Shown: positions 1-6,667 of the stretch, one piece after another
Layout of the letters: the number at the start of each line of letters is the position of its first letter
How positions within the stretch are numbered: the first letter of the stretch is position 1
Source of the DNA: Chitinophagaceae bacterium
GTDB taxonomy: Bacteria > Bacteroidota > Bacteroidia > Chitinophagales > Chitinophagaceae
Reading direction: 5' to 3'
DNA length: 18,141 bases
NCBI GenBank assembly: GCA_003167015.1
Contig: PMUF01000163.1
Span: 1-18,141 of the forward strand
Program-made: the position numbers and the translations under genes
Notes under the pieces: generated by a model
Database searches by the model: none
Told to the model about the DNA's origin: nothing
What the model saw: the letters and a program-made list of their open reading frames with translations, nothing else

Positions 1-2
1 TC

Positions 3-320
3 AGCAGTGCCGACACCCTTAAGAAATTATGCTTCGAGCTGAAACCCGGACTGGCCACTCTTCCCGGTGCACCTCCCTTCCTGGTGGTCCTGGCTGCCAA
101 TATAGAAGGCAAGGCCGCCGTGGCTGTCCTGCTGGATGACCAGATCGTCGCGGCCCGCAACCTGCAGGCTCCTGCCATCATCAAAGAACAGGTCGCGCCC
201 CTCATCAAAGGCGGCGGAGGTGGCCAAAAGACACTGGCTACCGCCGGGGGGCAGGAGGCAGGTAATCTGCCGCAGGTGATCGAGAGGGTGAGAGGGTTGT
301 TAACGCCAACTGTCGCATAA
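3..320 (+). CDS. alaS: Alanyl-tRNA synthetase, C-terminal end (partial)
   Basis: This is the last 105 codons of a gene that enters from the left edge of the window; the frame is open from base 3 and stops with TAA at 318-320. AlaRS charges tRNA-Ala in the cytoplasm. The visible part matches the C-terminal DHHA1 domain of the family: a hydrophobic strand (FLVVLAANIEGKAAVAVLL) followed by a helix and the glycine-rich motif GGGGGQKTLATAGGQ, then a short closing helix. The family usually reads GGGGGGKP.xAQAGG here, so the match is clear though not identical. DHHA1 helps to bind tRNA and links the editing and C-Ala parts. The catalytic and editing domains lie outside the window. The next gene starts 8 bases downstream, suggesting cotranscription. 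Confidence 0.9.
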   Translation, partial: SSADTLKKLCFELKPGLATLPGAPPFLVVLAANIEGKAAVAVLLDDQIVAARNLQAPAIIKEQVAPLIKGGGGGQKTLATAGGQEAGNLPQVIERVRGLLTPTVA

Positions 321-328
321 TCTATCAA

Positions 329-577
329 ATGGATAATCTCCAACCCGATCCCGAATTATTAAGCACCCTCGTCTCCATGCCGATGCCGTTTGGCAAATAC
401 AAGGGCACGCTACTGTGCGACCTCCCCGTCTCTTACCTGGAATGGTTCCACCGGGAAGGCTTTCCCAAAGGGAAAATGGGCATGCTCCTGGCCACCATCT
501 ACGAAATAAAAATCAATGGGTTAGAAAAACTCCTGGACCCCCTGAAAAAGGCGAGAGGTAAAAGCGCCGGTTTTTAA
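329..577 (+). CDS. DUF3820 family small protein
   Basis: An 82-residue protein starting at ATG 329, 8 bases after the alaS stop, so probably read with it. The core motif MPFGKYKGTLLCDLPVSYLEW followed by F and a lysine/glycine-rich turn (FPKGKMG) is typical of DUF3820, a family of small proteins with no established enzymatic role; the F-G-K-(Y/H)-K-G signature also occurs as an appendage to exonuclease-like proteins in other bacteria. The C-terminus is a basic helix with several lysines. There is no signal peptide or membrane segment, so it is likely cytoplasmic. The family call is made from the motif; the function is unknown, and linkage to alaS may only reflect shared transcription. Confidence 0.8.
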   Translation: MDNLQPDPELLSTLVSMPMPFGKYKGTLLCDLPVSYLEWFHREGFPKGKMGMLLATIYEIKINGLEKLLDPLKKARGKSAGF

Positions 578-583
578 CATTTC

Positions 584-595
584 CGAAAGCTTTCG
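584..595. repeat. 12-bp perfect palindrome in the DUF3820-PDZ gap
   Basis: CGAAAGCTTTCG is a perfect inverted repeat 6 bases after the DUF3820 stop. It lies about 19 bases upstream of the proposed -7 element of the PDZ gene, in the place where the -33 element would be expected. It has no loop and no T-run, so it is a poor terminator; an operator is possible but unproven. Confidence 0.3.
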
Positions 596-613
596 TATTT
601 CAGGAAATCCCCT

Positions 614-621
614 TATATTTG
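614..621 (+). promoter_or_regulatory. Putative Bacteroidota promoter, -7 element of the PDZ gene
   Basis: TATATTTG fits the Bacteroidota primary sigma -7 consensus TAnnTTTG exactly and lies 56 bases before the ATG at 677. No clear TTG appears at the -33 position (only TTTCG at 591-595), so the call rests on one element. The rest of the gap (578-673) is AT-rich and holds nothing else recognisable. Confidence 0.5.
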
Positions 622-676
622 AACTACGAAGATCGACGTAGATAAAATAATTGTTTAATTAATCAAAACCGCAGTG

Positions 677-1768
677 ATGAACCAACCACTTTTAAAGATC
701 TCGGGATCGGTATGCCTGATGTTCCTGCTCCATACCTCCGGCTTTGCCCAGGAGGAGGCCAATACAGAGAATGACACCGACAAAGGGAGCCGCTATGACG
801 AGATCATCATTCGACATAAAGGCGATAAGGACGCCAAAGTGACTGTAGAAATCAAGGACGGTCAGGTGTTGGTGGACGGTAAGCCCGTCGCTGATTTCGA
901 GGACAGCACGATTTCGATCCACAAGCGCAAAATAAAAATAAGGACGTCTGACGGTAATAGCTTTTCCTTCAGCGGCCCCGAAGACGCGGATGTGCTGTCT
1001 CTGGGAAATGTGGACGGGCAGGCCATGGCCCGTGCGTTTTCCCCTTTCCGCAACGGCGGCGGCTGGAGCTATGGCGGTGATGACGTCCGGCCCCGCTCGA
1101 ACAGGGCTTTCCTGGGCGTAACCTCAGAGAAACCTTCGGACGGCGAAGGCGCCAGGGTTATTAACGTCAGCAAGGGCAGCGCTGCTGAAAAATCCGGTCT
1201 TCGGTCCGGCGACGTGATTACCAAAGTGGACGATATGGACGTAACGGACCCGCAATCCTTGACAGATGCGGTCAGGCAACACCAGCCCGGGGAGAAGATC
1301 GCCATAACCTTCAGCAGGGATGGCAAGGTGCAGAAGGACTCCGTAGTCCTTGGTAAGGCCAGGACCACCCAGGCCTATGGTTATGGCTATGGGGCGCCGG
1401 ATCTCAGGCAGCTGGAACAACTCCAGGATCTCAAGCAGCTTCAACAATTCCAGGGAATGCCTCATGATTTTAACCTGACGCTCGACAATCCGCTGAAATT
1501 CGGCATCCGCGCACAGGACACCGAAGATGGCAAAGGCGTAAAGGTATTGGATGTCGACGACGAGTCCACGGCGGCAAAGGCCGGCATTAAGGAAGGTGAC
1601 ATCATCACGCGTTTTGATGGCAAGGAGATTAACAGCGCCACCGCATTGACCGAAGCAGCCCATGCAGCCAGGGAAAAGGCCAGCGTAAAGATCACCCTTA
1701 TCCGCGACGGAAAGACGCAGGAGGTTGAGGTGCATGTACCGAAAAGGTTACGGACGGCCGATCTCTAA
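677..1768 (+). CDS. Secreted protein with two PDZ domains
   Basis: I take ATG 677 as the start (363 residues); a GTG one codon earlier is possible. The N-terminus is a signal peptide (Lys, then a hydrophobic stretch ending SGFAQ), so the mature protein is exported to the periplasm. Residues about 30-115 form a charged, strand-rich region of unknown fold (DEIIIRHKGD, VEIKDGQVLVDGKPV). PDZ 1 covers about 145-226 (FLGV, then GSAAEKSGLRSGDVITKVD); PDZ 2 covers about 274-354 (FGIRAQ, then STAAKAGIKEGDIITRFDG). The linker has a Tyr/Gly stretch (YGYGYG) and a Gln/Leu-rich helix at 242-260. The PDZ pair resembles the tail of HtrA/DegP proteases, but no trypsin-like Ser-protease domain is present, so it is probably a peptide-binding or scaffold protein of the envelope, not an enzyme. 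It is flanked by unrelated genes and has its own promoter. Confidence 0.85.
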   Translation: MNQPLLKISGSVCLMFLLHTSGFAQEEANTENDTDKGSRYDEIIIRHKGDKDAKVTVEIKDGQVLVDGKPVADFEDSTISIHKRKIKIRTSDGNSFSFSGPEDADVLSLGNVDGQAMARAFSPFRNGGGWSYGGDDVRPRSNRAFLGVTSEKPSDGEGARVINVSKGSAAEKSGLRSGDVITKVDDMDVTDPQSLTDAVRQHQPGEKIAITFSRDGKVQKDSVVLGKARTTQAYGYGYGAPDLRQLEQLQDLKQLQQFQGMPHDFNLTLDNPLKFGIRAQDTEDGKGVKVLDVDDESTAAKAGIKEGDIITRFDGKEINSATALTEAAHAAREKASVKITLIRDGKTQEVEVHVPKRLRTADL

Positions 1769-2601
1769 ACGATAGCGCTGACGATGCTGGCCAGCGAAGG
1801 GCCTGTCAGCCCGTCGTGCCGATTGCTATAATACTTTTTCCAGGCCTCTTCCGGTTCCAGGAAATGCACCGAAGAAAAGCCCAGCTCATAGAGCCTCCGG
1901 GAGAGGTCTTCCGGGCGGAAATAGGTCACCCATGGTTCGCCGGCCGCGGCGGCACGAGCGGCGGTATAGTGCATGGCCCCTCCCAGCCGTTCCTGGGCAA
2001 AAGTGAACACCAGTTCGCTGCCCTTGGGCAGGGTACTGACAAACCGGAATACGGCATCGACGGCATCCTTGCTCAGGTAGACAGTCACCCCCAACCAGGA
2101 AATAAAACAGGGGGCATGGAAGTCAAACGAACTTTTGCGCAACGCCTCTTCCAGGGTTTCTGTTTCGAAGTTGATGGCAACGAGTTGACAGTTAGCCGGA
2201 ATAGAGAGACCGGCCCAGGAGAGGCGCTGCCTTTTTTGTTCCTGGGTAGCGTGATGATCGGCTTCAAAGATTTTCAGCCCGTCGAGCCCTTCAGGCTGCC
2301 GCCAGGCAAAAGTATCCAGACCGGCTCCCAGCAACAGGTATTGCCGGACACCCCGGTCATAAGCCAACAGCAATTGGTCTTCCGCATACCGGCTGCGCAA
2401 TGCGATCCGTGAGCGTAGCCGCAGGGTCTCGGGATGCTGGAATTGCGATGCCCTGGCCTTTATTTCTTGGATATGTCCCGGATCAAGCAGCTGAAGGATC
2501 ACCGGGTCGGAGAACAACTTAGGCTCTCCGTCTAACAACTGATGCGCTGCACGGAGCCCCGCCGCCCCCAGGGAAGTAAGACTACCTTCAGGATTATTCA
2601 T
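1765..2601 (-). CDS. Class I SAM-dependent methyltransferase, LCM/TIGR00027 type
   Basis: A 278-residue cytoplasmic protein of the leucine carboxyl methyltransferase-like family (Pfam LCM, TIGR00027). The SAM-binding glycine motif YLLLGAGLDTFAWR sits at about 88-101, followed by an acidic strand end IFEADH at about 111-116 that should hold the ribose hydroxyls. An early Arg-rich helix (RLRSRIALRSRYAED) and a later GVTVYLSKDAV segment are also typical of the family. The methyl acceptor cannot be told; some relatives act in natural-product pathways, but no such pathway is nearby. The start ATG at 2599-2601 is preceded at 2624-2631 by a good -7 element, giving a leader of only some 16 bases. Its TAG stop (1765-1767) overlaps the stop of the convergent PDZ gene, leaving no room for a terminator between them. 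Confidence 0.85.
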   Translation of the reverse strand: MNNPEGSLTSLGAAGLRAAHQLLDGEPKLFSDPVILQLLDPGHIQEIKARASQFQHPETLRLRSRIALRSRYAEDQLLLAYDRGVRQYLLLGAGLDTFAWRQPEGLDGLKIFEADHHATQEQKRQRLSWAGLSIPANCQLVAINFETETLEEALRKSSFDFHAPCFISWLGVTVYLSKDAVDAVFRFVSTLPKGSELVFTFAQERLGGAMHYTAARAAAAGEPWVTYFRPEDLSRRLYELGFSSVHFLEPEEAWKKYYSNRHDGLTGPSLASIVSAIV

Positions 2602-2623
2602 AAGAAAGCATTGATGTGGACTC

Positions 2624-2631
2624 CAAAGTTA
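2624..2631 (-). promoter_or_regulatory. Putative -7 element for the methyltransferase gene
   Basis: On the minus strand TAACTTTG matches TAnnTTTG exactly, 22 bases before the ATG at 2601. No TTG is visible at the expected -33 position. The gap 2602-2738 thus carries two divergent -7 elements, this one and that at 2689-2696, and nothing else I recognise. Confidence 0.5.
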
Positions 2632-2688
2632 ATACATTACGATAATAGACCATTTTCCCTCCGGCCGGGAAATGCGCCATGAATATGG

Positions 2689-2696
2689 TAGATTTG
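2689..2696 (+). promoter_or_regulatory. Putative -7 element for gatB; decides its start
   Basis: TAGATTTG matches TAnnTTTG. A transcript from it would begin near 2703, downstream of the in-frame ATG at 2679, which therefore cannot be the start; this supports ATG 2739, which also has AGAAGG at 2724-2729 as ribosome binding site with 9-base spacing. No -33 TTG is evident. Confidence 0.5.
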
Positions 2697-2738
2697 CAGC
2701 ATGCAGACCCTGCCGTGCCCGGCAGAAGGTCGATTTAT

Positions 2739-4190
2739 ATGGCGATTAATTATGATGCATACGAAATAGTAGTGGGCTTGGAAGTGCACGCACAATTACT
2801 TACCCGGACGAAACTTTTCTGCGGGGATAGTGCCGCTTTTGGCGGAGAGCCTAATACGCATGTCAGCCCCATTACCCTCGGTCACCCCGGAACGTTGCCC
2901 AGGCTCAACAGAACAGCTGTTGAGTATGCCATCCGTATGGGCCTGGCCTGTAACAGCGAAATAGAACGGCACAATTATTTTGCCCGAAAAAATTACTTCT
3001 ATCCCGATCTGCCGAAAGGATACCAGATCTCTCAGCACACCACTCCGGTCTGTAAGGGCGGAGTCGTGAATATCCGTATGCCCGACGGTCAGCGAACGAT
3101 CCGCCTCAACCGTATTCATCTGGAAGAGGATGCCGGTAAGAGCCTGCACGACGTGGATCCCGACTATACCTCCGTGGACCTCAACAGGGCCGGCGTACCC
3201 CTGATAGAGATTGTGACAGAACCCGATCTCCGCAGCGGCGACGAAGCCTATGCTTATCTCACCGAGCTGCGTAAGATCCTTCGCTACCTGGAGATCTGTG
3301 ACGGCAACATGGAAGAAGGTTCCATGCGGTGTGACGCCAATGTGTCCGTTCGGTTAAAAGGGGCGACGACGCTGGGTACGAAGGTCGAGGTGAAGAACCT
3401 CAACTCCATCCGAAATGTCCGGCGGGCGATAGAATTCGAGGCGGGACGCCTTATTGGATTGGTCGATCAGGGAATGGCCGTTCGGCAGGAAACCAGGAGT
3501 TTCGATGCCGGTGCAGGGACTACGTTTGCCCTACGCACGAAGGAAGAGGCCAATGACTATCGGTATTTTGCCGATCCGGATCTGCCGCCGTTCGAAGTGA
3601 CGGAGGCTTTCCTTGAAAAGATCCGGGCCGGCCTTCCGCCATTGCCCGAACAGTTAGTTGCAACATTCCGTACGGTGCTTCAGTTGCCGGAATACGATGC
3701 CCGCGTCATTTGTGATGACAAGGATAGTGTCGCTTACTTTGAAAAATTGATCGGCTATACGACGAACTACAAGGCGGCTGCCAACTGGTTGCTGGGACCT
3801 GTCAAATCCGGCCTTAACGAAAAGGGGCAGGACTGGAAGGATTTCCCCGTGGCCCCCGCCGCCCTCGCCCGGCTCATGCAGCTGGTAGAAGAGGGCCGCC
3901 TGAGCTTTTCCATCGCAGCCGAGCGGATTTTTCCCGCTCTCGTGGAACAGCCTTCCCGTGAGCCGCTCGATATTGCCATCGCACTCAACCTGCTGCAAAG
4001 CTCAGATACGACGGAAATAACAGCCTGGATCGACCAGGCGCTGGCCGGGATGCCCGATAAAGTCTCCGAATACAAAAAAGGCAAGAAAGGTTTGATCGGC
4101 CTGTTCGTCGGGGAAGTAAAAAAACTGTCCAAAGGGAAAGCGGATCCCCGGCTGACCAATCAATTACTCATCGAAAAACTGGAAAATTAA
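2739..4190 (+). CDS. gatB: Aspartyl/glutamyl-tRNA(Asn/Gln) amidotransferase subunit B
   Basis: GatB binds mischarged Glu-tRNA-Gln or Asp-tRNA-Asn, phosphorylates the acyl group, and receives ammonia from GatA within the GatCAB complex. The 483-residue product is of the usual length. Family motifs appear in order: YEIVVGLEVHAQL near the N-terminus, TKLFC, YFYPDLPKGYQISQ, HLEEDAGKS, RAGVPLIEIVTEPD, GSMRCDANVSVR, GTKVEVKNLNS, and TKEEANDYRYFADPDLPP. The C-terminal GatB/YqeY-type helical tail ends in a Lys-rich helix (VGEVKKLSKGKADP). An in-frame ATG at 2679 would add 20 residues without similarity to the family and lies upstream of the likely transcript start, so I prefer ATG 2739, which has a good Shine-Dalgarno. 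gatA and gatC are not in the window. The next gene begins one base after the stop. Confidence 0.95.
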   Translation: MAINYDAYEIVVGLEVHAQLLTRTKLFCGDSAAFGGEPNTHVSPITLGHPGTLPRLNRTAVEYAIRMGLACNSEIERHNYFARKNYFYPDLPKGYQISQHTTPVCKGGVVNIRMPDGQRTIRLNRIHLEEDAGKSLHDVDPDYTSVDLNRAGVPLIEIVTEPDLRSGDEAYAYLTELRKILRYLEICDGNMEEGSMRCDANVSVRLKGATTLGTKVEVKNLNSIRNVRRAIEFEAGRLIGLVDQGMAVRQETRSFDAGAGTTFALRTKEEANDYRYFADPDLPPFEVTEAFLEKIRAGLPPLPEQLVATFRTVLQLPEYDARVICDDKDSVAYFEKLIGYTTNYKAAANWLLGPVKSGLNEKGQDWKDFPVAPAALARLMQLVEEGRLSFSIAAERIFPALVEQPSREPLDIAIALNLLQSSDTTEITAWIDQALAGMPDKVSEYKKGKKGLIGLFVGEVKKLSKGKADPRLTNQLLIEKLEN

Positions 4191-4191
4191 T

Positions 4192-5382
4192 ATGACAAAA
4201 AGATCTTTGTGCATAGTTCTCGCTAGTGCATGCATCCTCTTTATCGGGGCTTGCCAACCAAAAAAGAAAGGAACTTTCTCGGTATCCGGTACGTTTAAAA
4301 ATGCAGATAAGCTTGCTTCTGTCGAAGGACCGGTGTCCAAGGTCTACCTGTTGGAAGTGACGTATGGCAAGGACCAGCCGCCAGTTATCCTGGACTCGGC
4401 CAAAATACCCGCTGTGAACGGCAGCTTCAGCCTGACAGGCTCTGCTCCGACACAGGAAATATTCGAATTAGTGTTTGGGAATAACGTGATCGCCGTTCCC
4501 CTGATCAATGACGCGGCGGAGGTAAAGGTCAGTGTAGACCTGGGGAAGAAAGATGATTTTTATGAGGTGAGTGGTTCCGAGGCCAGCAATCAGTTGAAAG
4601 ATCTGGTCAACATCTTCGGCAAAAAGAATTATGAGGTCGAAAGGACTATGGCCGACCTGGACAGCCTCAAGCAGGCCAATGCACCGGATAGTCTTCAGCT
4701 GGGCGCCATCGCCCAAAAGGATGCAGCTGTGCAGGACCTGAATACCTACCTCAAACAGGCTATCAATACTAATACTAATGCGACGATCTGTGCCCTGGCC
4801 CTCGGTTGGTCTTCCCGCAGCTTTTCCAAGTCTGAATTCGAATCGTCGCTGACCGATCTGCTGAAGAAATATCCCGATAACAATGTACTCCAGGGACTCA
4901 AACAGAGTTATGATCAGCAACTGGCGCAGATGGCCCAGCAGCAACACCAGGACAGCGCCAGCAGTTGGATAGGCAAGCTGGCTCCCGATCTGGCCCTCCC
5001 CGATGTCAATGGTCGTCCCGTTCCCCTGACGTCCTTTCGGGGCAAATACCTGCTGGTAGATTTCTGGGCCAGCTGGTGCGGTCCCTGCCGGGCGGAGAAC
5101 CCCAATGTGGTCAAGGCGTACAACGAGTTCAAAGGCAAAAACTTCGCTATCCTCGGCGTTTCCCTCGACAAGGAAAAGGCTGCCTGGCAGGAAGCGGTCA
5201 GGTCTGACAAGCTGGACTGGAGCCAGGTCAGCGACCTCAAGTTTTGGAGCAGCAAGGCAGTGGAAACGTTCAAGTTCGACGGTATTCCCTTCAACGTGCT
5301 GATCGATCCGCAGGGTAAAGTGATCGCGGAGTCGCTGCGCGGCGACGATCTGGAAAATAAATTAAAGGAAGTGTTGAATTAA
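4192..5382 (+). CDS. TlpA/ResA-like thiol-disulfide oxidoreductase lipoprotein with DUF4369 domain
   Basis: A 396-residue lipoprotein. The signal peptide ends in lipobox IGAC with Cys21 as the lipidated residue, so the protein is anchored in the envelope and faces the periplasm. Residues about 25-125 match the DUF4369 beta domain that often precedes thioredoxin folds in Bacteroidota (FSVSGTFKNAD, LDSAKIPAVNGSFSLTG). A helical, Gln-rich linker runs to about 255. The C-terminal AhpC/TSA-Redoxin thioredoxin fold has active site WASWCGPCR with the redox cysteines at 296 and 299, LGVSLDK, and the cis-Pro in GIPFNVLID (Pro366). Such proteins reduce disulfides in envelope proteins, for example in cytochrome c maturation, but the partner here is unknown. 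The ATG follows the gatB stop by one base, so cotranscription is likely although the roles are unrelated. Confidence 0.9.
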   Translation: MTKRSLCIVLASACILFIGACQPKKKGTFSVSGTFKNADKLASVEGPVSKVYLLEVTYGKDQPPVILDSAKIPAVNGSFSLTGSAPTQEIFELVFGNNVIAVPLINDAAEVKVSVDLGKKDDFYEVSGSEASNQLKDLVNIFGKKNYEVERTMADLDSLKQANAPDSLQLGAIAQKDAAVQDLNTYLKQAINTNTNATICALALGWSSRSFSKSEFESSLTDLLKKYPDNNVLQGLKQSYDQQLAQMAQQQHQDSASSWIGKLAPDLALPDVNGRPVPLTSFRGKYLLVDFWASWCGPCRAENPNVVKAYNEFKGKNFAILGVSLDKEKAAWQEAVRSDKLDWSQVSDLKFWSSKAVETFKFDGIPFNVLIDPQGKVIAESLRGDDLENKLKEVLN

Positions 5383-5385
5383 GGC

Positions 5386-6495
5386 ATGGACTTAAATAAT
5401 CTACTTATTTATCTAAAACGAGATACTGTTAAAGTTGATCATATTCTGCAAAAGGAAAATAATAACTTTAACCTGCTCAGGCAACTTGCTGCTATAGGCG
5501 TTATATTCGGGCATTCATTTTATCTGTTCCATTCAAGTTACGAAGAACCTATAAAAAGTGTTCTGCATTTTACTTATTCAGGGACACTATGTGTTTATAT
5601 ATTTTTCTTTGTAAGCGGAATGCTTGTCACACAAAGTTTTTTCAATACATCCAATAATATTAAATTCATAATAAAAAGATTCGCCCGGATCTGGCCGGGG
5701 TTGGCCGTATGTCTGTTCCTGACTGTTTTTGTGATCGGTCCGTTTTTTACTACGATAGGCATTAAGCAATATTTTCTGCACGGGGAAACGAGAGATTATT
5801 TAATCACTAATGCATTACTTGTGAATACCCGGTTTTACTTACCTGGCGTGTTTGAAAAAAATTTATTTCGGGGTGGCGTAAATGGCTCATTATGGACATT
5901 GCCTGCAGAAGTACGCTGCTATACTTTTGTGTTGCTATTGGGGCTTATCGGTATTTTAAGAAACAGAATTTATGTATTATGCATAAGCTTAATCATATTA
6001 GCTCTGTATATTTTCCATGTTGCGTATTTAAATTTCTTTTTTTCAGAGATTGAAAAAACAACACTGTTTATATTTTTCCTGGCCGGAATCCTTGTATATT
6101 GTTTTAAGGACAAGGTGATCATCAATAATTTTATAGGGGTAGGGTTATTTATTTTGTTCTTATTCATCAGGAATGACGGCATCGGGGCAGAAGTACTGTT
6201 CGACATTTTTCTGATATACGCAACGCTCTGTTTTAGTAAAGACAAATTTCTGAGGAGAATAAAATTTGACTTTGACTACTCCTATGGCATCTACATTTAT
6301 GGGTTTCTGGTTCAACAGATTATTGCATACAAGTTTGGCAACTTATCTTCTTATCAGAGCATGTGCCTGACTATTCCAATAACGGTGATAGTAGCGATGT
6401 TGTCATGGCATTTTATTGAAAAGCCTTCTTTGAACTTTGCAAAAAGAATAATGAGCAATTATCAAATAAAAAGCCTCATAATCAATAAATTATGA
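5386..6495 (+). CDS. Acyltransferase 3 family membrane protein
   Basis: A 369-residue integral membrane protein with about ten hydrophobic helices. The start of the fold, FNLLRQLAAIGVIFGHS (about 28-44), carries the Arg and His typical of the acyltransferase 3 (OafA/YrhL-like) family, which moves acyl groups, often acetyl, to sugars or lipids across the inner membrane. NGSLWTLPAEVRCY and the near-C-terminal WHFIEKP are further family motifs. The substrate is not apparent. ATG 5386 follows the upstream stop by 3 bases. The gene is much richer in A and T than its neighbours, using many AAA, ATA, TTA and AAT codons, and it lies directly beside a tRNA gene; both hint at acquisition by transfer, though a run of Ile/Phe/Leu membrane codons also lowers GC. 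Its last codons and TGA stop lie inside the terminator hairpin. Confidence 0.88.
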   Translation: MDLNNLLIYLKRDTVKVDHILQKENNNFNLLRQLAAIGVIFGHSFYLFHSSYEEPIKSVLHFTYSGTLCVYIFFFVSGMLVTQSFFNTSNNIKFIIKRFARIWPGLAVCLFLTVFVIGPFFTTIGIKQYFLHGETRDYLITNALLVNTRFYLPGVFEKNLFRGGVNGSLWTLPAEVRCYTFVLLLGLIGILRNRIYVLCISLIILALYIFHVAYLNFFFSEIEKTTLFIFFLAGILVYCFKDKVIINNFIGVGLFILFLFIRNDGIGAEVLFDIFLIYATLCFSKDKFLRRIKFDFDYSYGIYIYGFLVQQIIAYKFGNLSSYQSMCLTIPITVIVAMLSWHFIEKPSLNFAKRIMSNYQIKSLIINKL

Positions 6496-6501
6496 GGCTT
6501 T
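6470..6501. terminator. Bidirectional hairpin terminator between acyltransferase and tRNA-Arg
   Basis: A perfect 12-bp stem, AAAGCCTCATAA (6470-6481) with TTATGAGGCTTT (6490-6501), encloses an 8-base loop. Read on the minus strand the stem is followed by a run of T's (GGCTTTTTATTTG), a good intrinsic terminator for tRNA-Arg. On the plus strand the T-run is only three bases, so termination of the gatB unit would be weaker. The TGA stop of the acyltransferase (6493-6495) is part of the right arm. Confidence 0.85.
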
Positions 6502-6506
6502 AAGCG

Positions 6507-6578
6507 TGGTCACGCCAGGAATCGAACCTGGATCCAGGGCTTCGGAGACCCTTATACTATCCATTGTACTACGTGACC
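6507..6578 (-). tRNA. tRNA-Arg (anticodon CCG)
   Basis: A complete 72-base cloverleaf folds on the minus strand. The 7-bp acceptor stem is GGTCACG with CGTGACC; the D arm is GTAC-AATGGATA-GTAT; the anticodon arm is AGGGT-CTCCGAA-GCCCT, giving anticodon CCG, which reads the Arg codon CGG; the variable loop is GGAT; the T arm is CCAGG-TTCGATT-CCTGG. The discriminator base is A and the CCA end is not encoded (next bases CGC). Its own promoter lies at 6637-6667 and its terminator at 6470-6501, so it is likely a single-gene transcription unit downstream of the MarC gene. Confidence 0.97.
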
Positions 6579-6582
6579 AAAA

Positions 6583-6626
6583 CGGGGCGTCCCCGGGCCA
6601 GAGCTTCGCGTTCGCTCGGGTATCCC
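6583..6626 (-). other. GC-rich leader with three small hairpins 5' of tRNA-Arg
   Basis: Between the tRNA promoter and the mature 5' end lie three short inverted repeats: CGGGG-CGT-CCCCG (6583-6595), GAGC...GCTC (6601-6616) and GGG-TAT-CCC (6618-6626), in plus-strand notation. The innermost is followed on the minus strand by TTTT and then directly by the first base of the tRNA. This would be the 5' leader removed by RNase P. Whether the hairpins matter is unknown. Confidence 0.4.
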
Positions 6627-6636
6627 AAAGGGACGG

Positions 6637-6667
6637 CAAAACTACTTAATAAAATTCACTTCAACAA
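6637..6667 (-). promoter_or_regulatory. Putative promoter of tRNA-Arg
   Basis: On the minus strand TTG (6665-6667), 20 bases, then TAGTTTTG (6637-6644) matches both the -33 and the TAnnTTTG -7 elements of Bacteroidota with the usual spacing. It overlaps the last codons and stop of the MarC gene. Transcription would begin near 6630, giving a leader of some 50 bases. Confidence 0.6.

Noticed and set aside
1124..1735. Open frame of about 200 codons on the minus strand inside the PDZ gene
   Set aside because: It is antisense to a gene with clear signal peptide and two PDZ domains, and its translation shows no family motif.
2679..2738. Upstream in-frame ATG adding 20 residues to GatB
   Set aside because: It lies before the likely transcript start (-7 element at 2689-2696), and ATG 2739 has a good ribosome binding site and gives the normal GatB N-terminus.
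6583..6595. Hairpin CGGGG-CGT-CCCCG with T's as terminator of marC
   Set aside because: The stem is only five pairs and the T-run is followed at once by the tRNA; it lies downstream of a good tRNA promoter, so a strong terminator there would silence the tRNA.
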